Source: Campylobacterales bacterium
GTDB taxonomy: Bacteria; Campylobacterota; Campylobacteria; Campylobacterales; Arcobacteraceae
Length of the DNA stretch: 10,287 bases
Assembly (NCBI GenBank): GCA_019752775.1
Contig: JAIELU010000172.1
Span: 1 to 10,287, forward strand
Direction: 5' to 3'
Each line of letters begins with the position of its first letter. Within the stretch, counting starts at the first letter, position 1. Shown here piece after piece: positions 1 to 5,330 of this stretch. The translations under genes were made by a program, and so were the position numbers. The notes below the pieces were generated by a model, which saw only the letters and a list, made by a program, of their open reading frames with translations, ran no database searches and had not been told where the DNA came from.

Positions 1-237
1 GTCAAAATTTACAGATAAATTTATTAATTCATCAAGTTTATCTAAATTGGAAATATCAAATTCTATAGAATAATGACCTTCTCCTGAAAGTTGAGAATAA
101 ATTTGTTCAAGCTTTGTTTTATTTCTTCCTTGAATAACAACTTTGGCTCCAAGTTGACTAAGTTTTATAGCAGTACTTTTTCCTACAGAACCTGTTGCAC
201 CAAGAACTAAGATTTTTTTATTTTTTAAGTTTATCAT
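1..237 (-). CDS. Short-chain dehydrogenase/reductase, N-terminal part (cut by window edge)
   Basis: Only the first 79 codons are visible; the frame is open to base 1, so the C-terminal part, including any Tyr-x-x-x-Lys site, lies outside. The start ATG (237-235) lies inside the end of the ketoacyl synthase gene, giving a 20-base overlap that suggests translational coupling. The N-terminus is a Rossmann strand followed by a glycine-rich loop, GATGSVGKS (about residues 13-21). It fits GxxGxxG rather than the classical TGxxxGxG, because the second glycine of the classical motif is Ser. A basic QGRNK segment (36-40) suggests NADP(H), and an Asp at about 61 (FDISN) is placed to contact adenine. 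Following an ACP and a KAS III gene, the likely role is reduction of a 3-ketoacyl-ACP to a 3-hydroxyacyl-ACP; this is inferred from context. A sugar-nucleotide reductase or epimerase cannot be excluded from the N-terminus alone. Confidence 0.8.
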   Translation of the reverse strand, partial: MINLKNKKILVLGATGSVGKSTAIKLSQLGAKVVIQGRNKTKLEQIYSQLSGEGHYSIEFDISNLDKLDELINLSVNFD

Positions 238-1300
238 TTGCTTCTAGTACCTTTTGTCTTCCTTCATCCCATGTTGTATCTGTAGATATTATAGGTAATA
301 TATTTATCGGATTTATTTTTGCATCGGCAATACCTAAAGATAAGCCTATTCCAAAACCTGCCATTATTGCAGATATATCTTTATCTATATTACTTTCTCC
401 ATAATAGTGACAAATAAGATTTGGTATAGTTGCGGAAGAAGTATTTGCATATTCATTTAATGAAAATGGTACTTTATTTATATCCGCTTTTATTTTTTTT
501 ATAATTACATCTAGCATAGATTTATTAGCTTGATGCAATAAAACAGTATCATAATCTTCAATTGTTTTATTAAAAGATTGTAAAAATGATTTAAATAACT
601 TTGGTACTTGAGATATACTAAAAGTAAAGATAGAAAGCCCATCCATATGTATAGAGGGATCAAAAGAAGGATTTCCAATATGAGCATATCTTAGTCCAGT
701 AGTTGCACCTAAGGCTTTAAATCCATTTCCTATTGTTCTTAAATCAAACTTAAAACCATCTGACATTTCATCATACTCAACTATTGTAGCGCTACCACAA
801 TCACCAAAAAGTAAATCATTTAACGATACTGTAGGACTTATCCCATCTGAAGTATCACCAACAAGTAATAATATTTTTTTCATATATCCAGATTGAAGAC
901 TAGTTGCAGCCATGTGTAGTCCATAAACATATCCTGAACAACCAAGACTAACATCATAAGCCATACAATTTTCAGATAGTCCAAGCCTATATTGTAGTAA
1001 ACAAGCTGTTGCTGGTGCTGGATAATCTGGTGTTTGTGATATAAAAATTAAACCATCTATGCTTTCTTTATCAATACCTTTTTTTCTAAAAATTTCTTCT
1101 GCAGCTTCATAACATAAATCAGAAGTAATAGTTCTTCTATCTTTACTATAAAATTTTTGTGATACGCCGACATCTTTAACAAATCTATCCACAACATCTT
1201 TTTCTAGATATTGATAAAAATCTTCAGCAGTTAGCTTATCATTAGGTACAGCACAAGCAACAGCTGATATTTTTACATTTTTTATATGGTCAATAGCCAT
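218..1300 (-). CDS. 3-oxoacyl-ACP synthase III (FabH-like, KAS III)
   Basis: The product is a 360-residue thiolase-fold condensing enzyme. The full KAS III Cys-His-Asn triad is visible: Cys121 in LGCSGYVYG, His256 in LLHQANK and Asn286 in YANTSSATIP. A glycine-rich C-terminal loop (AGFGIGLSLG, 314-323) is also present. Family members condense an acyl-CoA primer with malonyl-ACP to give a 3-ketoacyl-ACP. The protein is somewhat longer than typical housekeeping FabH (about 320-330 residues), with a tail of about 30 residues (330-360). The gene starts one base after the stop of the upstream ACP gene and overlaps the downstream SDR gene by 20 bases, so all three probably form one transcript. No strong Shine-Dalgarno precedes the ATG, consistent with coupling to the ACP gene. 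The setting points to a dedicated acyl group for glycan decoration rather than bulk fatty acid synthesis. Primer specificity cannot be read from the sequence. Confidence 0.92.
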   Translation of the reverse strand: MAIDHIKNVKISAVACAVPNDKLTAEDFYQYLEKDVVDRFVKDVGVSQKFYSKDRRTITSDLCYEAAEEIFRKKGIDKESIDGLIFISQTPDYPAPATACLLQYRLGLSENCMAYDVSLGCSGYVYGLHMAATSLQSGYMKKILLLVGDTSDGISPTVSLNDLLFGDCGSATIVEYDEMSDGFKFDLRTIGNGFKALGATTGLRYAHIGNPSFDPSIHMDGLSIFTFSISQVPKLFKSFLQSFNKTIEDYDTVLLHQANKSMLDVIIKKIKADINKVPFSLNEYANTSSATIPNLICHYYGESNIDKDISAIMAGFGIGLSLGIADAKINPINILPIISTDTTWDEGRQKVLEANDKLKK

Positions 1301-1301
1301 A

Positions 1302-1520
1302 TTATTTCATTGAGTTTAAAATATCATTAACCGTTTTAAACCCTTGTATCTCTGAGGGGTTAGCAACTTTATTAAATTCTTCATCCATCATTACAACATA
1401 AGAAATAGCTGCTAATGAATCCCATTCCTCTAAATCTTCTAATACTGTTTCTGGACCAAATTCATCAATTTCTAATTCAAATAATTCTGCTAAAAGTTCT
1501 ATTTTTTTATCTAATTCCAT
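1302..1520 (-). CDS. Acyl carrier protein (first of two)
   Basis: The product is a 72-residue acidic helical protein with the phosphopantetheine attachment motif EEWDSLAAI; Ser35 is the predicted site of the 4'-phosphopantetheine arm. Hydrophobic helix patterns on either side (residues 5-16 and 37-48) fit the ACP fold, and the size is typical for a discrete ACP. The frame stays open to another ATG at 1553, which would add 11 residues. The internal ATG at 1520 is preferred because AGAGGA lies six bases upstream of it and the resulting N-terminus (MELDKKIELL) begins directly with helix I. The gene leads a three-gene minus-strand set with KAS III and SDR, so it probably carries the growing 3-ketoacyl then 3-hydroxyacyl chain. 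It is only distantly like the second ACP at 5037-5330, which suggests separate partners. Confidence 0.9.
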   Translation of the reverse strand: MELDKKIELLAELFELEIDEFGPETVLEDLEEWDSLAAISYVVMMDEEFNKVANPSEIQGFKTVNDILNSMK

Positions 1521-1526
1521 CTTAAA

Positions 1527-1532
1527 TCCTCT
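1527..1532 (-). promoter_or_regulatory. Ribosome binding site that decides the ACP start
   Basis: AGAGGA on the minus strand ends six bases before the ATG at 1520. No comparable purine stretch precedes the longer candidate ATG at 1553. This favours the shorter, 72-residue ACP. Confidence 0.7.
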
Positions 1533-1618
1533 TGTTGCTTTATTTTGAATCATTGTATAGAAAATTAACTTAAATTTATATGCATTTTTATTATTAATTC
1601 TTGATATATAAGTTCAAA

Positions 1619-1647
1619 ATTATTTTAAATATGCTATCTTTCAGCAA
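1619..1647 (-). promoter_or_regulatory. Candidate promoter for the ACP-KAS III-SDR set
   Basis: On the minus strand TTGCTG (1647-1642) is followed after 17 bases by AATAAT (1624-1619), in the 220-base gap between the ACP and the FkbM gene. This would give a leader of roughly 90 bases. The region is extremely AT-rich, so such matches arise easily; other -10-like boxes (TATAAA, TATACA) lie closer to the gene. No sigma-54 signature (GG at -24, GC at -12) was found. Confidence 0.25.
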
Positions 1648-1653
1648 AATATT

Positions 1654-1681
1654 TTGGATTATTCATAAAATACAATATTAT
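1654..1681 (+). promoter_or_regulatory. Candidate promoter for the FkbM methyltransferase gene
   Basis: TTGGAT (1654-1659) and TATTAT (1676-1681) are separated by 16 bases and lie about 60 bases upstream of the ATG at 1741. They lie immediately next to the candidate minus-strand promoter, so the two divergent units could share control. The call rests on motif likeness only, in a very AT-rich gap. Confidence 0.3.
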
Positions 1682-1740
1682 AGTTTTCAATTTAAATTTA
1701 TGAAAATAGGTTAAAAGAGTTTTTAGTTTAAAGGAATTAA

Positions 1741-2994
1741 ATGTTAAATATTGATAAAAAGTTTAATGAGGTAGTTGAAGTTTTATTTGATACACAAAAT
1801 AATCAATTTGATAATATATATGAAAAAGAGAAGATTGAAAGATTTAAAAATTTATGTAAAACAAAAAAATTAGTTGTCTTTGGAACAGGATACTACTTAA
1901 AATCGATAGTAAAGTATTTTAAAATAAATTTTGGCGTTGATGTTTATGGAGCTTATGATTGGGTAGAAGAAGTAAAAACCAAAGATGGTAAATTTGCAAA
2001 TATTATAGATTATCAATATTTAGATTTAGAAAAGTATTATAAATATATAGAAAAAGTGAAATTAATATCAAAAGAGGAGTTTTATGAAAATCCTAATGAT
2101 ATAGTGATTTTTATAAATACAGATTCTTATGCTTATCTTACCCATACTCTTTATAGAAATGGATTTAAACATATCTATTGTATGAGAAATTTGGCAAAAA
2201 ATCTTCTATCTTTAAGTCTTATAGAAAAAAGACAAAATGGTTTTGATGAGTATGATTTGAATAAATTAAACCATAAATTCACCTCTTCTGAAATAGCAAA
2301 TATTATATCTTTATACAATTTACTAGAAGATAAAAAATCAAAAGAAGTTTTTACTGCTATTTTAAAATTTAAATTAACTGAAGATTATTTTTATCCAATT
2401 TCAGTTAAAGATAATACTTCATTACAATATTTTGATAAAGAAGTTTTAACTCTTAGTGATGATGAAGTTTTTATTGATTGTGGTGCTTATACAGGTGATA
2501 CAATAGCTTCTTTTCTAAAATCTACAAATGGAAAATTTAAACATATTTATAGTTATGAACCAGAACAAAATAGTTTTGAAATATTAAAAGATTATGTAGA
2601 TGTTTTAGAACAAAAAGATAAAATTACAATAATTAATGCAGGAGTTTACTATAAGAATAAAACTTTTTATCTTCATGGAGAAGGATGGGGGGTATCCTGT
2701 ACAAATGAAGTTACAAACAGAAAGACGAAAGTTGTTTCAATAGATGAAACAATAGAGCATATTCCAACTTTTATAAAAATGGATATTCAAACTTTTGAAA
2801 TCCAAGCACTGTTAGGAGGAATAAATAATATTATAAAATATAAGCCGAAATTGGCAATATCAATTTATCATAAATTTGATGATTTATGGAATATTCCTCT
2901 TTTATTAAAACAGTGGATTCCTGAATATAAATTAATAATGAGGCATTATGAATGTACTCAAGAAGAGACTATTATCTATGCTATTCCAAAGTAA
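1741..2994 (+). CDS. FkbM-family SAM-dependent methyltransferase with an N-terminal Rossmann-like domain
   Basis: The product is 417 residues in two parts. Residues about 40-150 form an N-terminal alpha/beta domain starting with a GxG nucleotide-binding-type loop (VVFGTGYY, 45-52). Residues about 235-415 are an FkbM methyltransferase: the SAM motif is FIDCGAYTGD (244-253), the acidic motif is YEPEQ (272-276), and the late family block FIKMDI lies at 344-349. The family usually reads DIEG after FIKM; here it is DIQTFE (348-353), with Glu and Gly replaced by Gln and Thr. FkbM enzymes O-methylate sugars and other small molecules, so methylation of the surface glycan is likely, though the acceptor is unknown. 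The start has AAGGA five bases upstream. The gene is the only plus-strand one between the two minus-strand acyl sets; its stop is five bases from the end of the ligase gene. Confidence 0.88.
   Translation: MLNIDKKFNEVVEVLFDTQNNQFDNIYEKEKIERFKNLCKTKKLVVFGTGYYLKSIVKYFKINFGVDVYGAYDWVEEVKTKDGKFANIIDYQYLDLEKYYKYIEKVKLISKEEFYENPNDIVIFINTDSYAYLTHTLYRNGFKHIYCMRNLAKNLLSLSLIEKRQNGFDEYDLNKLNHKFTSSEIANIISLYNLLEDKKSKEVFTAILKFKLTEDYFYPISVKDNTSLQYFDKEVLTLSDDEVFIDCGAYTGDTIASFLKSTNGKFKHIYSYEPEQNSFEILKDYVDVLEQKDKITIINAGVYYKNKTFYLHGEGWGVSCTNEVTNRKTKVVSIDETIEHIPTFIKMDIQTFEIQALLGGINNIIKYKPKLAISIYHKFDDLWNIPLLLKQWIPEYKLIMRHYECTQEETIIYAIPK
2687..2692 (+). repeat. G6 homopolymer inside the FkbM gene
   Basis: A run of six G in codons for GWGV (about residues 315-318), rare for so AT-rich a sequence. 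It is shorter than the G tracts that cause phase variation in Campylobacter, so its role, if any, is uncertain. Confidence 0.5.
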
Positions 2995-3016
2995 GAAGAT
3001 TATTTTCTTCTTATTT
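2989..3016. terminator. Bidirectional hairpin between convergent genes
   Basis: The left arm (2989-2999) and right arm (3006-3016) pair over 11 positions, with one G-U pair near the base, around a six-base loop; the inner eight pairs (TAAGAAGA against TCTTCTTA) are perfect. It spans the stop codons of both the FkbM gene (2992-2994) and the ligase gene (3002-3000). A T-rich stretch follows on the plus strand and a short T run on the minus strand. Only three pairs are G-C, so the hairpin is weak. With only five bases between the stop codons, it is the only visible terminator candidate. Confidence 0.45.
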
Positions 3017-4337
3017 TCTTAAATCTATTTGTAAAATTTATTTTATCTACAATATTAACTTTTGTAGGTATTTTATAATTATCTAGTTTATCTTTGCAAA
3101 ATTTTCTAATCAGAACTTTTATATTTGATATATCTTCTTTTAATACAACATCACAAGTTACTATTTGTCCAGTAATTAAATTTTTCCCCCCATAAACTAT
3201 ACAATCTTCAATTTCTTTAATGGATAAAATAACAGATTCCACCTCACTTGGTAAAACTTTTTGCCCACCTACATTTATAATTTCTGTATTTCTACCAATA
3301 ATTTTTATATAACCATCTTCTGAAGTTTCTACTAAATCTCCTGTTTTAAACCAACCATCTTTGGTAAAGCTATCCATTGATGAGTTTAAATATCCTAAAA
3401 TTTGAGTTTTACTTTTTAGCCAAAGCTCATTTTCTACTATTTTATGCTCTAAATCTAAATCTTCTATTTTCATAAAAGTAGAGCTTGAAGATTTTGATTT
3501 TGTATTTGCAATTCCTGTTTCACTTGTGCCAAATGTTTGTAGAAATTTTACTTTAGGAAAACTATTTTTTAATCTCATTAATAAACTATCTAGCATAGTT
3601 TCAGTACCATAAGTAATCATTTTTAAACTACTTAAATCATATTTATTATGTGAATTACTCATTAAAATAAGATTTAAAAAAGTAGGGCTAGATGGCAAAA
3701 TTCTTATTTCATAATCTTGAATTAATTTACAAATATTATCAGGATTTCTATTTTCTGGAATTATCATAGTAGAACCAATTGAAAGGATATTTAATAAAGT
3801 ATTTAAGCCTCCAATATGGTCAAACATTAAAAATATAATCATATTAAGAGATTTATTTTTTTTGTCTTTATATGAATTTAATAAATTATCAAAATTATGA
3901 ACCATAGCTTTTGGTTTGCCTGTACTTCCACTTGAAAATAAAATAAGTCCTGAATTATTTTTTTCTTGAAGAGTTTTTATAATTTGATGTTTCTCCTTAA
4001 AAACAGTATTTTCTATAAGATATTTTTCCTTAGAAACTCTTACTATTTTATCGCAATGGGACTCTTCAATTTTATCTTTTAGCTCATTTTCTGCTATAGA
4101 TGTAATAGGGACAATAATATTTCTATTTTTATATAAAACAAAAAGTAAAGCAATAGATTCAAAAGAGTAATCACCAATTATTGCTACAACTTCATTCTTT
4201 TTAATACTTGAAAGTATCTCTACTTCTATTTTTTTAATTTGTGAAGAAAGTTGTGAATATGTATATGTTCTATTTTTGTAAATAATAGCTATTTTATTTT
4301 CAAATCTTTCAAAATTTTCAAAAATCCAGAGTTTCAA
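3000..4337 (-). CDS. AMP-forming acyl-CoA/acyl-ACP ligase (ANL superfamily), compact form
   Basis: The product is 445 residues, short for a family usually around 500-550. The adenylation motifs appear in order: the P-loop SSGSTGKPK (135-143); FDHIGG (172-177); TFGTSET (268-274); TGDL (332-335); the hinge region with Gly-Arg at 348-349 and GGQKVLPSEVE at 357-367; and the C-terminal catalytic Lys, probably Lys440. The last motif is unusual: where most members have Thr-x-x-Gly-Lys, this has TNRFK, with Phe for Gly. The enzyme should activate a carboxylic acid as acyl-AMP and pass it to a phosphopantetheine thiol. With an ACP gene two genes upstream, the ACP is the likely acceptor (inference). 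The start is TTG, overlapping the preceding TGA as TTGA, and is supported by GGAG seven bases upstream; there is no usable ATG nearby. It is the last gene of the six-gene set. Confidence 0.88.
   Translation of the reverse strand: MKLWIFENFERFENKIAIIYKNRTYTYSQLSSQIKKIEVEILSSIKKNEVVAIIGDYSFESIALLFVLYKNRNIIVPITSIAENELKDKIEESHCDKIVRVSKEKYLIENTVFKEKHQIIKTLQEKNNSGLILFSSGSTGKPKAMVHNFDNLLNSYKDKKNKSLNMIIFLMFDHIGGLNTLLNILSIGSTMIIPENRNPDNICKLIQDYEIRILPSSPTFLNLILMSNSHNKYDLSSLKMITYGTETMLDSLLMRLKNSFPKVKFLQTFGTSETGIANTKSKSSSSTFMKIEDLDLEHKIVENELWLKSKTQILGYLNSSMDSFTKDGWFKTGDLVETSEDGYIKIIGRNTEIINVGGQKVLPSEVESVILSIKEIEDCIVYGGKNLITGQIVTCDVVLKEDISNIKVLIRKFCKDKLDNYKIPTKVNIVDKINFTNRFKKIRRK
3186..3191 (-). repeat. 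G6 homopolymer inside the acyl ligase gene
   Basis: The plus strand shows C6, which is G6 in the coding sense, at the codons for the Gly-Gly pair near residues 383-384. It mirrors the G6 run in the neighbouring FkbM gene about 500 bases away. Short for a contingency tract. Confidence 0.5.
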
Positions 4338-5035
4338 TTATTTACTCCACCAAGATAGATTATTTGTCCAGTTATAAAATCACTCTTTTCATCACAAAAA
4401 AAATCAATAACATTTATTATATCTTCAAGTGTTCCAAGCCTTTTAATGGCTTGTTTGCTTATAAGGTCATCTATCTTTTTCTTTGGTATAGCTTTTATTA
4501 AATCAGTTTGTATAGGATTTGGACCTATTGCATTTACTGTAATTTTGTAAGGAGCTAACTCTTTAGAAACAGTTTGCGTAAAATTTTCAATAGCAGCTTT
4601 ACTTGCAGCATAAATGGCTTCTCCTTCAAGTCTTAAAGGTTTTGCAACAGTTGTATAGTTTACTATTCTTCCTTCTTTTTGTTTCATCATTACTTTTGCA
4701 ACCTCTCTTGTAAAAAGAAAAGTACCAAAAAAATTTGTAGCAAAAATATTTTTAACACTTTGAAAAGATGTTGTTATAGAGTGATTCATTGAAGCAATTC
4801 CAGCATTATTTAATAAAATATCAATTTTCCCAAACTCTTTTTTTATACTTCTAATCATATCAACAACAGCTTTTTCATCACAAACATCAAGTTCAAAATG
4901 TCTATAATTTTTATCATCAATTACACTTTTTGTTCTACCACAACCAATTACAATATAATTTTTTGATAAATAATTTATTGCTAATGATTTACCTATTCCC
5001 TTGCTCGTACCAGTTATAACTATAACTCTACTCAT
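4334..5035 (-). CDS. FabG-like short-chain dehydrogenase/reductase
   Basis: This is a complete classical SDR of 233 residues. It has the cofactor loop TGTSKGIG (8-15), Arg34 placed for NADP(H) (CGRTK), an Asp at about 50 (LDVCD) for adenine, NNAG (76-79), the structural Asn101 (TNFFG), the catalytic pair Tyr142 and Lys146 (YAASK), and a GPNPIQT segment (171-177). Counting back 13 residues from the Tyr, the usual catalytic Ser is Thr129 (NYTTVA); Thr keeps a hydroxyl, so activity is plausible. The likely reaction is NADPH-dependent reduction of a 3-ketoacyl thioester on the adjacent ACP, or oxidation or reduction of a sugar; context favours the acyl substrate. The gene follows the ACP stop with one base between and overlaps the ligase start by four. 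It is the second SDR in the window, after the partial one at the left edge. Confidence 0.9.
   Translation of the reverse strand: MSRVIVITGTSKGIGKSLAINYLSKNYIVIGCGRTKSVIDDKNYRHFELDVCDEKAVVDMIRSIKKEFGKIDILLNNAGIASMNHSITTSFQSVKNIFATNFFGTFLFTREVAKVMMKQKEGRIVNYTTVAKPLRLEGEAIYAASKAAIENFTQTVSKELAPYKITVNAIGPNPIQTDLIKAIPKKKIDDLISKQAIKRLGTLEDIINVIDFFCDEKSDFITGQIIYLGGVNN
4345..4348 (-). promoter_or_regulatory. Ribosome binding site supporting the TTG start of the ligase
   Basis: GGAG on the minus strand lies seven bases before the TTG at 4337-4335, inside the end of the SDR gene. It supports this non-ATG start, and the 4-base overlap with the SDR stop suggests coupled translation. Confidence 0.65.
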
Positions 5036-5036
5036 T

Positions 5037-5330
5037 TCATTCTTCTAAAAGGTTTTGAATATAATTTGTCAAACTCTCTACATCTCTAAAAGGTGAAGTT
5101 TTTTGACTCATAGCTTTTTCATCAGCTAAAACTATATTTTTTGAAAACTGATCTGAAATTTTTTCTTCAATATCTGTTATTAAATAAACTAATCCCATAC
5201 TATCTAAAACACTTTTTTCTCCATATAGCATTGTTTTGTTTGTAGGATTATTAAGTTCAAGACTTTCTAAGATTTGATTATATTCTTTTAAAGACTCTAT
5301 TATTATATTTTCAATTCTTTCTAAAATCAT
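5037..5330 (-). CDS. Acyl carrier protein (second of two)
   Basis: The product is a 97-residue ACP-like protein. The attachment motif is VLDSMGLVYLI, with Ser44 the predicted phosphopantetheine site. It is longer than a housekeeping ACP (about 75-80 residues) because of a longer N-terminal segment and an extra loop (about 64-80). The Asp-Ser-Met motif, in place of the common Asp-Ser-Leu, is typical of carrier proteins in specialised ligase-carrier systems rather than fatty acid synthesis. AGGAG lies five bases before the ATG. The start overlaps the MBL-GNAT stop as ATGA, and the SDR gene begins one base after its stop. This tight linkage suggests that the fusion protein, the SDR and the ligase all act on acyl groups held on this carrier. 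Confidence 0.88.
   Translation of the reverse strand: MILERIENIIIESLKEYNQILESLELNNPTNKTMLYGEKSVLDSMGLVYLITDIEEKISDQFSKNIVLADEKAMSQKTSPFRDVESLTNYIQNLLEE

Noticed and set aside
195..404. Plus-strand open frame of 69 codons
   Set aside because: It lies antisense to the KAS III C-terminus and the SDR start, has no ribosome binding site, and its hydrophobic, Ser-rich translation resembles an antisense shadow.
1521..1553. Longer N-terminus for the first ACP, starting at 1553
   Set aside because: No Shine-Dalgarno before that ATG, while AGAGGA precedes the ATG at 1520, and the 11 extra residues do not look like ACP sequence.
1598..1617. Imperfect palindrome around CTTGATATATAAG as an operator
   Set aside because: Short, AT-only core and imperfect; not distinguishable from background in this gap.
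1640..1665. Sigma-54-type promoter (minus-strand TTGCT near 1643-1647)
   Set aside because: The expected TGG about 11 bases upstream is TCC, so the -24 element is missing.
1554..1740. Possible small RNA, riboswitch or small gene in the largest intergenic gap
   Set aside because: No stable GC-containing stem, tRNA-like fold or coding frame with a ribosome binding site was seen; only promoter-like AT-rich sequence.
4396..4403. A8 run in the SDR gene as a phase-variable tract
   Set aside because: Poly-A/T runs of this length are expected at this base composition and are found throughout the window.
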